DNA from: Arcanobacterium pluranimalium
GTDB taxonomy: Bacteria; Actinomycetota; Actinomycetes; Actinomycetales; Actinomycetaceae
Assembly: GCF_016907845.1 (NCBI RefSeq)
Contig: NZ_JAFBCS010000001.1
Span: 1,674,001-1,738,000, forward strand
Reading direction: 5' to 3'
DNA: 64,000 bases
Shown: in pieces, positions 1-7,718 of the stretch
Layout of the letters: every line of letters begins with the position of its first letter
Numbering within the stretch: position 1 is the first letter of the stretch
Program-made: the position numbers and the translations under genes
Notes under the pieces: model-generated
Database searches by the model: none
What the model was told of the DNA's origin: nothing
What the model saw: only the letters and a program-made list of their open reading frames with translations

Positions 1-1661
1 ATCATCACACCGTCGCAATCTTGCCACAATTCGTGCCCACGACCAGCGATGAAAATGGTATCAGCGCTTTGCGCCCGGGCGATCACGCTAGCAATTGCCT
101 GTGAGCGGTCAGCGATTTCTTCGAAATCAGCGCCTGGTTTAATCCCAGCGATAATTTCCTCACGAATCTGAGCTGGATCCTCTGAATGTGGATCGTCATC
201 GGTGATCACCGTAAAATCTGCCAGCGCAGAGACGATCTCACCCATAAGCGGGCGCTTCGCTCTGTCGCGGTCTCCCGCAGAACCCGTGAGAACCACCAAC
301 TTTCCCGCAGTAGTAGGGCGAAGAGTGCTGATCGCTTTGGCTAATGCATCTGGATTATGTGCAAAATCTACGATGACGCGCGGCTGGCTCGAAATAAGTT
401 CCATCCGTCCTGGAACTCTCGGGAACAGCCCACCTTGTTCATACAGGACCTGCGAAATCTGCGCACAACTAATTCCCGAGTGGACGAGCATCGCGATTGC
501 CAAGGCGGCGTTATACACATTGAACTCTCCGGGCATACCCAAATGAACAGAGATTTTCTCCCCTTGCGGTGAGTACAGATCGAAATATGAACCGTCCGCG
601 TTCAAGGAGATATCCTCCACGTGCCAGCCAATTCTGCCATCAAGATCTGACTTCACAGCCAGCGCAACGCAGGACTCGGCTCGCTGACTTTGAGTTTCTT
701 CATAGAGCCTGCGGCCAAATTCATCGTCTGTCGAGATCACGCAAAAACGCGAGTTCTGAGGTTCAAACAGTTCTTTTTTCGCTGCGTAATAATCCTCGAA
801 CGTCTTGTGAAAATCAAGATGGTCTTGGGTGAGGTTTGTAAATCCAGCGACGTCAAAACAAATTGGCTTTGTGCGTTTTTGGGCGAGCGCGTGAGACGAC
901 ACTTCCATAACCAAAGAGTCCATACCGCGTTCGCGCATATTCGCAAGCATCGATTGTAATTCGACTGCCTGCGGAGTCGTCATCGAAGCGGGAATCTCTT
1001 GGTCGCCTACTTTCACGACGACGGTGCCTACCAGTCCCACCGTATGCCCAAGTGCCGAGAGCAGAGAGTCGAGAATATAACTGGTGGTCGTCTTGCCATT
1101 CGTGCCCGTAATTCCATAAGAAACAGTGGCACTACTGGGGTTTCCAAACACGTGGGCAGCCAAAAGACCTTGTATATCAACGATATTCGCCACCACCAGC
1201 ACCGGGATCGTCACTGTGCCATGACTGTTGATGAGCTCCCAACCTGCGCGATCGGTAATTACGGCTACAGCCCCTACCGCCTGGGCATCAGTAGCAAATT
1301 TTGCTCCATGTACGCGCTCTCCTGGCACAGCGAGAAAGACGTCGCCACAGATAATGTCTTTACTGCCTATAGCTAGGCCGTGCACATCAATCTGGGCAAA
1401 TTCCGAGTCTGCCAGTAGTTCTTGTTTGTGGGTGACGCGCTGGGCATTTGCTGCTTGCTGCGATTGTGGCGCACGCGCTGCTTGCTGCGTGCGCTGTGCA
1501 TGTGGCGATTGCTGCGTTTGTGGCGCATGCGCCTCACTTATCACACGCTCTATTCCGAGCGGGCGAGCTTGAACATAAATTTCTTCAAGCATCTGCTGTT
1601 CGAGAAGAAAATCAACGATGCCAGCAAGAGTTTCTTGTGGACTTTCTACGGGTCGTATCAT
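1..1661 (-). CDS. murE: MurE, UDP-MurNAc-tripeptide synthetase (C-terminus cut by window edge)
   Basis: Cytoplasmic ATP-dependent ligase adding the third stem-peptide residue to UDP-MurNAc-L-Ala-D-Glu. I translated the frame from ATG 1661, which overlaps the ftsI stop (TGATG). The ATP loop GITGTNGKTTTSY and the C-terminal ligase region are clear. The amino-acid specificity motif, DNPR in meso-DAP enzymes, reads TDDDPHSEDP here, so the DAP-binding Arg is His and Asn is Asp; this favours L-lysine (or ornithine). Residues about 44-79 are a Gln/Ala-rich insertion made of two 18-residue units, and the usual DSR motif of the N-terminal UDP-binding domain is replaced by IGSKDIICGDVF. About 553 residues are visible and the reading frame is open at base 1. 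It is the fifth gene of the mraZ-rsmH-ftsL-ftsI-murE unit; murF would be expected next. Confidence 0.95.
   Translation of the reverse strand, partial: MIRPVESPQETLAGIVDFLLEQQMLEEIYVQARPLGIERVISEAHAPQTQQSPHAQRTQQAARAPQSQQAANAQRVTHKQELLADSEFAQIDVHGLAIGSKDIICGDVFLAVPGERVHGAKFATDAQAVGAVAVITDRAGWELINSHGTVTIPVLVVANIVDIQGLLAAHVFGNPSSATVSYGITGTNGKTTTSYILDSLLSALGHTVGLVGTVVVKVGDQEIPASMTTPQAVELQSMLANMRERGMDSLVMEVSSHALAQKRTKPICFDVAGFTNLTQDHLDFHKTFEDYYAAKKELFEPQNSRFCVISTDDEFGRRLYEETQSQRAESCVALAVKSDLDGRIGWHVEDISLNADGSYFDLYSPQGEKISVHLGMPGEFNVYNAALAIAMLVHSGISCAQISQVLYEQGGLFPRVPGRMELISSQPRVIVDFAHNPDALAKAISTLRPTTAGKLVVLTGSAGDRDRAKRPLMGEIVSALADFTVITDDDPHSEDPAQIREEIIAGIKPGADFEEIADRSQAIASVIARAQSADTIFIAGRGHELWQDCDGVM
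1425..1532 (-). repeat. 54-bp in-frame imperfect duplication inside murE
   Basis: Two consecutive 54-bp units encode AHAPQTQQSPHAQRTQQA and ARAPQSQQAANAQRVTHK. It is a low-complexity Q/A/R-rich stretch in the N-terminal domain of MurE. Confidence 0.8.
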
Positions 1662-3553
1662 CACTTCCCCATTTCGGATTCGTACCACGGATACTTGTAC
1701 AAAGGCACGCTTGAAGGTGGAACTTTCATCTGTCGCATCGCAAATTCTCCAATATCGGCAAACACAGGAGCAGCGATAACACCACCAAATCCCGGCTCAT
1801 GCCCAGTGTAAATCACCACAGCCACCGCAATCTTCGGGTTTTCAGCCGGAATTAGACCGGTAAATGTGCCCACGAGAGCTGTAGTCTTGCCAGCTGAGTT
1901 GATAACTTGCGCGGTACCGGTCTTACCAGCAACATTGTAGCCAGCAACCGCTGCAAGCTGACCCGTTGAACCCTTTTGAGTCACGCCCTGCATCATTTTC
2001 AAGATGGTGTCCGACGTCTGCTCTGAGATCACTCGCTGCGGTTCTTTAACTACCGTTGGCTGGTATTTTCCGTTCTCGTCGAATGTTCCATCCACAATAT
2101 GGATCGGATTCTTCACACCTTTACTTCCCACAATCGACGCAATCTGCACCAACTGCACAGGAGTCACCGCATAAGCCTGGCCAAACATCGTAGTAAAACG
2201 CGATCGACGATCCCATTTGGTGTAGTCATCGAGCAAACCAGGCTCTTCAGCGGGCAATTCGATGCCAGTTTTGGCACCAATGCCAAATGCCTTCATATAA
2301 TCAAAACGCTTTTTATCATCAAGGAGCTGGCCGATTTGCACCAAACCAGTGTTATAAGACAGCGCGATGATTCCCGCGGCCGTCATGCGTGCGGTGGCGT
2401 GATTTTCGACGTCGTTAATAACCTCGCCTGTCGATGTCTTGTACTGCGAGGGAACGGAGAACACGCTGAGTGGAGAAATCTTTCCTTCGTTGATCGCCGC
2501 TGAATACGTGATGATTTTTCCCGTTGAACCAGGCTCAACAATACTGCTCACTGCGCGTGATCCCCAGTTTTTCGGATCGGTTTCGTTGAGCTTACCTGGG
2601 TTTGGGCTGGCACTGTCTGCCAAGGCGAGCACGCGTCCCGTACCGATTTCCACGACGACGGCGCTACCCCACTTTGCTCCAAAGCGCGATACCGACTTGT
2701 CTACCGCGTCTTGGGCAACTTTTTGCAGGTCTCTGTTGATCGTCAGCTTAACGTCGCGCCCATCTTTGGCCGGTGTATCGACGATCTCTCCTTGCGGGAA
2801 GATCGTGCCATCGGGCCCAACTTCCACTGTGAGCTGTCCATCGGTACCTTTAAGAACGTCATTGAGCGACTGTTCAACTCCCGCCCGGCCTTGCGGATGC
2901 GGATCTTGTTCAGTTTGCCCCACGTACCCGAGTATTGAGCCCGCGACCGTTCCATTTGGATAAACTCGCTGCATATACCGCTCTGGAAATATTCCGTGAA
3001 TATTCAGTTCGCTGATCTTGCGCCACTGATCAGGCGTGAGTCCAGATTTGACGAGTCCCCAATGGGATTTTTTCTCGCCACCTAGCAATCGCCCACCCAG
3101 CGAAGCTTGATCTTCGTTAATCACAGGTGCCAGCTCAGCTGCCGCAGCTGTGGCTCCAGTGCCAATGAGGTCACCGTCGTCGTTATAACGCTTGTAATTA
3201 GCAATCGCGACTTGATCGACTCGCACGTTGTAGCGAGGAACCGACGTGGCGAGCACGTCGCCATTGGAGTCGAGGATATCTCCACGCAGCGCTTCCTGGG
3301 TGTACGACCGGGTACGGAATTCGCGAGCCAACGAAGAAAGCTTATCTGCCTGAATTACCTGCAAAAACACCAAACGCCCAGAAAGTAAAACTGCCATCGC
3401 CAAAATGATGGCCATAATGGCACGCAAGCGTCGATTCGTGGTGACGCGGGCATAGCGCACCGAATCGATCTCAGGCACAGTACCGTGGTTTTCCCGCTGA
3501 GATTTTACGCCGGAGTGTGAGAGGCGTGAACGAAGATTCTCACGTTCCGTCAT
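1661..3553 (-). CDS. ftsI: FtsI / PBP3-type septal peptidoglycan transpeptidase
   Basis: Class B penicillin-binding protein that cross-links septal peptidoglycan in the divisome, acting outside the membrane. It has a short basic cytoplasmic N-terminus, one membrane segment at about residues 42-60, a PBP dimerisation domain, and a transpeptidase domain with the catalytic tetrad STGK (Ser343), the SYN motif (399-401) and the KTGT motif (544-547). At 630 residues it is normal length. ATG 3553 is preceded by AGGGATTGG. Its stop overlaps the murE start by one base, so the two are translationally coupled. FtsL-like 3562-3957 lies 8 bp upstream, as in the standard dcw order. Confidence 0.95.
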   Translation of the reverse strand: MTERENLRSRLSHSGVKSQRENHGTVPEIDSVRYARVTTNRRLRAIMAIILAMAVLLSGRLVFLQVIQADKLSSLAREFRTRSYTQEALRGDILDSNGDVLATSVPRYNVRVDQVAIANYKRYNDDGDLIGTGATAAAAELAPVINEDQASLGGRLLGGEKKSHWGLVKSGLTPDQWRKISELNIHGIFPERYMQRVYPNGTVAGSILGYVGQTEQDPHPQGRAGVEQSLNDVLKGTDGQLTVEVGPDGTIFPQGEIVDTPAKDGRDVKLTINRDLQKVAQDAVDKSVSRFGAKWGSAVVVEIGTGRVLALADSASPNPGKLNETDPKNWGSRAVSSIVEPGSTGKIITYSAAINEGKISPLSVFSVPSQYKTSTGEVINDVENHATARMTAAGIIALSYNTGLVQIGQLLDDKKRFDYMKAFGIGAKTGIELPAEEPGLLDDYTKWDRRSRFTTMFGQAYAVTPVQLVQIASIVGSKGVKNPIHIVDGTFDENGKYQPTVVKEPQRVISEQTSDTILKMMQGVTQKGSTGQLAAVAGYNVAGKTGTAQVINSAGKTTALVGTFTGLIPAENPKIAVAVVIYTGHEPGFGGVIAAPVFADIGEFAMRQMKVPPSSVPLYKYPWYESEMGK

Positions 3554-3561
3554 ACCAATCC

Positions 3562-3957
3562 CTACTTTTTATTGTTGCCTGCGATCGCTCCCGAAGCTAC
3601 GTCTATATGGCGCCATTCCGTGGCCGGCACCATTCCTAACTTCGTCGCGTTCTCACGCAATCGGTCAGGAGTGGAAAGCCCAACAACGTCCCCTTGCAGG
3701 GTGTCCATACGCGCTTCTACTTTACTTAGTTCAACTTTAATCGTCTTTAGTTCGTATGCACCTTGAACCATGCGCGTGTTGAGGTAAAAAGCGAGCGTGA
3801 TTGAAGCAACAAAGATTAGTAAGCAGGTGATTACTGTGGTGAACAATCCGCGCGCTGGGGCTGGACTGGGGACGACTTTAAGCCCAGGAGCAGCAATTAC
3901 TGGACGTGAGTGTGGTGATACAGCCCGGCGTGATACCGCGTAGTTAGCAGCGCTCAT
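3562..3957 (-). CDS. ftsL: FtsL-like cell-division membrane protein
   Basis: A small (131 aa) bitopic protein. It has a basic cytoplasmic tail of about 38 residues, one strong membrane helix (about 39-60, GLFTTVITCLLIFVASITLA) and an extracytoplasmic helical segment with heptad-like hydrophobics (LKTIKVELSKVEARMDTLQGDV). Position between rsmH and ftsI plus this topology identify it as the FtsL equivalent; primary sequence is poorly conserved in this family. FtsL forms a coiled-coil complex with FtsB/FtsQ that activates FtsWI. Its ATG overlaps the rsmH stop by 4 bp (ATGA). Confidence 0.8.
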   Translation of the reverse strand: MSAANYAVSRRAVSPHSRPVIAAPGLKVVPSPAPARGLFTTVITCLLIFVASITLAFYLNTRMVQGAYELKTIKVELSKVEARMDTLQGDVVGLSTPDRLRENATKLGMVPATEWRHIDVASGAIAGNNKK

Positions 3958-4991
3958 AAGGTGTCCCCTCGATAGTGTTCGGAATTAAAAAGGTGGTCTG
4001 GTGTAGATCGCAAGCGTTCCACTGCACGCAATCGGACAGAAGCGGCTCGCGAGTTGCGTGCCAGTTCGTCGTCGTCGGCTTTCATCGCCCCACGCACAAT
4101 CGCTTTGAGAAATGGCTTGTGGTCTTCGAGTTCCATCGGCAACCCAGCGGGAGTTGTGGCTTGTAGACCTTGTTTGAAGGCATCTTTGACGATGCGATCT
4201 TCGAGCGATTGATAGGATTCAACCACGAGCCGACCACCGATTCGAAGCGACTCAATGGCACGTGGCACTGCCTGTTCAAGCACTGAGAGTTCCGCATTTA
4301 CAGCGATACGAATTGCCTGGAAAGTACGCTTCGCCGGATTTCCGCCCGTTCGCTTTGCTGCCGCTGGTAGCGAGTCACGCACGATATCAACCAGTTCCGT
4401 CGTGGTCTCTAAAGCTTTAATTTCCCGACGACGAACGATTTCCTTCGCGATCTTTGGCGCAAATTTTTCTTCGCCATAGACGCGCAAAATGCGGGTCAAT
4501 TCGGCTGTATCGGCAGTGTTGAGCAGGTCTTTCGCCGAAGTTCCTTGCGTTGGGTTCATCCGCATATCAAGGGGCGCTTCATGCGCATAAGAAAAACCAC
4601 GTTCAACCGCATCAAGTTGAAGTGAGGAAACTCCAAGATCCATCAAAATCGCATCGACTTTGCCATCATGGCCGTACTTCGCAGCAACGCGGTCGACGTC
4701 GTCGTACGTTGTATGAACTGCTTGGAATCGCTCACCAAAGCGTTGTAGGCGCTGGGAGGCAAGTTCAATCGCTTGAGGGTCGCGATCTATTCCCACTACC
4801 GTCACGGACGGAAACTCAGTGAGGATCGCTTCGGTGTGACCGCCCATGCCAAGAGTGCAATCGATGACGACGCTCTGCTCGCTGTGAAGAGCAGGAGCCA
4901 TGAGATCTATGCAGGTGCGCAAAAGAACCGGGAGGTGAAGCGCATTATTTTCAGCATTCAATGCGTGGGCATCTGCTGTGTGCGTATTCAC
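3954..4991 (-). CDS. rsmH: RsmH, 16S rRNA m4C1402 N4-methyltransferase (MraW)
   Basis: SAM-dependent methyltransferase for C1402 of 16S rRNA. It starts with the typical HLPVLLRTCIDLMAP, then the SAM motif DCTLGMGGHTEAIL, MDLGVSSLQLD and RGFSYAHEAPLDMRM. The C-terminal RSLRAVERLR-like end is also present (RAASVRLRAVERLRSTP). At 345 aa it is normal to slightly long. It follows mraZ after a 144-bp gap that contains a 12-bp direct repeat pair, and it overlaps ftsL by 4 bp. Confidence 0.95.
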   Translation of the reverse strand: MNTHTADAHALNAENNALHLPVLLRTCIDLMAPALHSEQSVVIDCTLGMGGHTEAILTEFPSVTVVGIDRDPQAIELASQRLQRFGERFQAVHTTYDDVDRVAAKYGHDGKVDAILMDLGVSSLQLDAVERGFSYAHEAPLDMRMNPTQGTSAKDLLNTADTAELTRILRVYGEEKFAPKIAKEIVRRREIKALETTTELVDIVRDSLPAAAKRTGGNPAKRTFQAIRIAVNAELSVLEQAVPRAIESLRIGGRLVVESYQSLEDRIVKDAFKQGLQATTPAGLPMELEDHKPFLKAIVRGAMKADDDELARNSRAASVRLRAVERLRSTPDHLFNSEHYRGDTL

Positions 4992-5024
4992 ACCGGCTCC
5001 TTTCTGCTACTGCGTTTCTTGAGA

Positions 5025-5056
5025 GATACGTGACACTGTTTAGCGATACGTGACAC
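5025..5056. repeat. 12-bp direct repeat pair upstream of rsmH
   Basis: GATACGTGACAC occurs at 5025-5036 and 5045-5056, exactly 20 bp (two helical turns) apart, 34-65 bp before the rsmH start. It could be a regulator site; no known factor is assigned. Confidence 0.5.
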
Positions 5057-5135
5057 AACTGAGTTCATTTGGTTCCCCACCGCCGGCTTGAAGTTGGGGA
5101 ATTACCTCAAGACTGCGGTAGGAAGCCACCTAAAC

Positions 5136-5570
5136 TCAGAAGACTCCTGGGATTAGTTCATCTTCACGATCAGCAAATTCAGACTCGCTTCCCTCCAAAT
5201 AGGAGTTCCACGACTCCAGATCCCAGATTTCGACGTGACTGCCCGATCCGATCACAGCTAGTTCGCGATTTAGACTGGCGTATTCACGCAGATTCACAGG
5301 AATGTTGATACGCCCCTGCTTATCTGGAATTTGATCGTTTGCACCTGAAAGAAAAACGCGCGTGTATGTGCGTGCTTCTTTCGACGTGATTGGCGCTTGC
5401 TGGAGTTTTTCCAGGTGCTGTTCAAAATTCGCCATCGGGAACACATACAAACAGTGCTCTTGACCGCGGGTAATGACTAGCCCTCCAGCAAGTTGATCAC
5501 GAAATTTAGCAGGGAGAATCAGGCGTCCCTTGTCGTCCAAACGCGGTTCGTACGTTCCGAGAAACACCAT
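5136..5570 (-). CDS. mraZ: MraZ, transcriptional regulator of the dcw cluster
   Basis: DNA-binding repressor of its own operon, built of two SpoVT-AbrB-like halves. The chosen ATG 5570 gives the family-typical start [20 protein letters not shown] and is preceded by GGGAGGCTG; a longer reading from 5633 would run through the operator. The first DKGR motif is followed by the second-domain motif [16 protein letters not shown], both hallmarks of the family. It is 144 aa, normal. First gene of the mraZ-rsmH-ftsL-ftsI-murE unit; three 10-bp-spaced TGG repeats lie just upstream. Confidence 0.95.
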   Translation of the reverse strand: MVFLGTYEPRLDDKGRLILPAKFRDQLAGGLVITRGQEHCLYVFPMANFEQHLEKLQQAPITSKEARTYTRVFLSGANDQIPDKQGRINIPVNLREYASLNRELAVIGSGSHVEIWDLESWNSYLEGSESEFADREDELIPGVF

Positions 5571-5595
5571 CAGCCTCCCTTCTATAGGTTCACGA

Positions 5596-5622
5596 CTCCA
5601 CTTTACTCCATTTCCAACCACA
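5596..5622 (-). promoter_or_regulatory. Probable MraZ operator (three 10-bp-spaced repeats)
   Basis: On the minus strand TGTGG, AATGG and AGTGG lie exactly 10 bp apart (CCA at 5598-5600, 5608-5610 and 5618-5620), 28-50 bp before the mraZ ATG. Known MraZ sites are arrays of TGG-containing repeats with 10-bp period upstream of mraZ. The match to that architecture is seen; binding is inferred. Confidence 0.7.
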
Positions 5623-5751
5623 TTCAAGTTCATTTTGGTATTTTACGGAAATCTTTTCAAGATATATCAACGAAAATTCGGTGGAGGGATTTTTGAGGTA
5701 TTGGCCTGCGATGGAGAACAAAATCCGAGTGGCTCGGCGGTGGCGGAAAAA

Positions 5752-5813
5752 TTTTGGGGCGATTGGCGCAACTTCTGCATATATATCGAGAAGTTGCGCC
5801 AATCACCCCAAAA
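5752..5813 (-). terminator. Long-stem terminator-like hairpin, second of a tandem pair
   Basis: Inverted repeat with 25-base arms (5752-5776 and 5789-5813; one mismatch at 5760/5805) and a 12-base loop. Read on the minus strand the stem ends in CCCCAAAA and is followed by TTTTTCC, as in a Rho-independent terminator. It lies downstream of the DUF3040 gene and its first terminator, and upstream of the mraZ operator. Confidence 0.65.
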
Positions 5814-5821
5814 AATCACCC

Positions 5822-5858
5822 CAAAAAATATAGAGGCGACGCTAAGCATCGCCTCTAT
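5822..5858 (-). terminator. Rho-independent terminator of the DUF3040 gene
   Basis: Minus-strand stem ATAGAGGCGA / TCGCCTCTAT (5830-5839 with 5849-5858) is followed by ATTTTTT. It begins 22 bp after the DUF3040 stop codon. Together with the MraZ operator and the second hairpin it accounts for the 310-bp gene-free stretch 5571-5880. Confidence 0.85.
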
Positions 5859-5880
5859 TCAAAATAAGACTATTTAATGT

Positions 5881-6276
5881 CTACTGTTGATCACCATTGC
5901 GCCGGCGCAACCATTCCTGCGCCTGCTTCTCCATAAAATTCATAGAATTGCGCGTTGACGATGAACCGTGGAGCGAAGTGGAGGAAATTTTTACCTGCCG
6001 TTGGGTGGTCCCATTTGTGAGGTACCACAACCCACCAAATACAATCACTACCCCAAGCACGCCCAGAGCTACGATCTCCATTGAAACACCGAGCAGTACA
6101 ACGCCTAAACCGAGAACTGCAATAATCAGGCCCCCAACCAAGTTTTTTGGAGAAATCGACAGCCGCTTCACGGTACCTTCATCTGATGCCAAAGTCTGCG
6201 CGAATTTTGGATCATCCCCACTGAGTTGGTTTTCCAGCTCCTCTAGCATTCGCCGTTCATAATCAGAAAGCGCCAT
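5881..6276 (-). CDS. DUF3040 family membrane protein
   Basis: Small actinobacterial protein of unknown function (131 aa). The N-terminus ALSDYERRMLEELENQLSGDDPKFA is the diagnostic DUF3040 sequence. Two adjacent membrane helices follow (about 49-90: VGGLIIAVLGLGVVLLGV and IVALGVLGVVIVFGGLWYL), with a short polar tail ending in WLRRRNGDQQ. Tandem ATGs exist; the second (6276) has the better spacing from GGAG. It is commonly found next to dinB in Actinobacteria, as here (94 bp downstream of the dinB stop), and is followed by a tandem terminator. Confidence 0.85.
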   Translation of the reverse strand: MALSDYERRMLEELENQLSGDDPKFAQTLASDEGTVKRLSISPKNLVGGLIIAVLGLGVVLLGVSMEIVALGVLGVVIVFGGLWYLTNGTTQRQVKISSTSLHGSSSTRNSMNFMEKQAQEWLRRRNGDQQ

Positions 6277-6369
6277 CATACTCTCCTAGCAGTTCGTACT
6301 CTCAATATTCCAGCCTATCGGAATGAACGCTCGAAAGGTAGTCAACACCTAAACTTCACTACCTATATG

Positions 6370-7617
6370 TCAGGGCTGAGATTGCGTGTTGTTGGCAGTT
6401 TTTCGTTGCACACTCCGCATCAAAGACGCAGGTAAAAGCGCCGAATCTCCATATTTCTCTTGCACAGCGTCCATCGCATTTTCAGCTTGCGCGCGCCTAC
6501 CGTCGTCGTCCAAAGCGATCTGTATCCCCTCACTCGCCTGCACAAACTGCTCAGCGCGCACCCCAACGAGCCGAACTCCCGACGTCGGAAGCTCAAGTTT
6601 GCTCATCAGCATCTTCACTGTATCAAAAATCTCCGCACCCACGTCCGTAGCAGAGCCCAATTTATGCGAACGATTGAGAGTCACAAAGTCACCAGAACGC
6701 ACTTTGATAGATACGGTACTTGCGAGATACCGATGACGCCGCAACCTGCGCGCAACCGCATACGACTGCCCGAGCATCACCTGCAAAATCTCTTGCGGAT
6801 CATGCAAAACATCAAAAAACGTCTGCTCCTTACTAATTGACTTATCAACAGACTCGATGGAAACCGGCCGAGCATCCTCATTCATCGCCAAAGCATATAG
6901 CCGTTGTCCTGCCGCCTGCCCCAGCATCTTGACCATGCGTTCTTCTCCGAGGCGTACGACGTCGATGACGTCCTCCACGCCCCGGCTCGCCAATTTTTCG
7001 CGCGTTTTCTCGCCAACGCCCCAGAGCGCTCCGACCGGCAAGGAATGAAGAAACTCTAGTGAATGCTCGTCGGGAATCAATAACAGACCATCGGGTTTCG
7101 CATGCGCAGAAGCTATCTTCGCCAAATGTTTAGTCGAAGCAATCCCAACTGAAGCCCCCACTCCGACCTGTGCATGGATTCTCTCCCTGATGAGCTGCCC
7201 AATCTGCTTCGGCGAGCCAAAAAGTCGACGCGCCCCACGCACATCAAGAAAAGCTTCATCGACTGAAACTTGCTCCACTTGCGGGGTAATATCGCGCAAA
7301 ATCTGCATGATTTCAGCAGAAACAGCGCGATAACGCTCCATATTTACCGGAAGAATAATCAACTCAGGGCATTTGCGTTTTGCCATTGCCACGGGCATTG
7401 CAGAATTAACTCCAAAGCGTCGAGCCTCGTAAGAAGCAGCAGAAATAACGCCGCGCTCAAGTCCGCCCACAGCAATCGGCTTACCGCGCAGATGCGGCTT
7501 ATCAAACAGCTCGACCGAGACGAAAAATGCGTCCATATCGACATGCAGAATCGGCGTGCATGAGTCGTCATCACCCCAGTCACGCCGCAAAGACGCATTT
7601 CTTGGTGCGCGAGACAT
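6370..7617 (-). CDS. dinB: DNA polymerase IV (Y-family translesion polymerase)
   Basis: Error-prone polymerase copying past lesions. Catalytic carboxylates are present: HVDMDAFFVSVE (Asp27, Asp29) and SVDEAFLDV (Asp120, Glu121); the fingers motif ASYEARRFGVNSAMP is intact. HhH region (SLPVGALWGVGEKT) and little-finger domain (ISKEQTFFDVL onward) are present. The C-terminus lacks an obvious QLxLF clamp motif. ATG 7617 is chosen because GAGG lies 5 bp upstream; a GTG two codons earlier is possible. I see no GAAC-N4-GTTC LexA box upstream, so SOS control is not evident here. Confidence 0.95.
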   Translation of the reverse strand: MSRAPRNASLRRDWGDDDSCTPILHVDMDAFFVSVELFDKPHLRGKPIAVGGLERGVISAASYEARRFGVNSAMPVAMAKRKCPELIILPVNMERYRAVSAEIMQILRDITPQVEQVSVDEAFLDVRGARRLFGSPKQIGQLIRERIHAQVGVGASVGIASTKHLAKIASAHAKPDGLLLIPDEHSLEFLHSLPVGALWGVGEKTREKLASRGVEDVIDVVRLGEERMVKMLGQAAGQRLYALAMNEDARPVSIESVDKSISKEQTFFDVLHDPQEILQVMLGQSYAVARRLRRHRYLASTVSIKVRSGDFVTLNRSHKLGSATDVGAEIFDTVKMLMSKLELPTSGVRLVGVRAEQFVQASEGIQIALDDDGRRAQAENAMDAVQEKYGDSALLPASLMRSVQRKTANNTQSQP

Positions 7618-7706
7618 AGTCACCTCACTGTTATTTGCTCATCCGCAAGAGCTTGCTTGAACGGGTTTATATTTCTTCTCACGCTCAGTCTATCCAGAAC
7701 TTCAGC

Positions 7707-7712
7707 TAGAAT
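7707..7712 (+). promoter_or_regulatory. -10 box of a probable leaderless promoter
   Basis: TAGAAT is followed by six bases and then the ATG at 7719, with no Shine-Dalgarno sequence. TANNNT six to seven bases before the start codon is the usual signature of leaderless transcripts in Actinobacteria. Confidence 0.55.
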
Positions 7713-7718
7713 TTCTCC

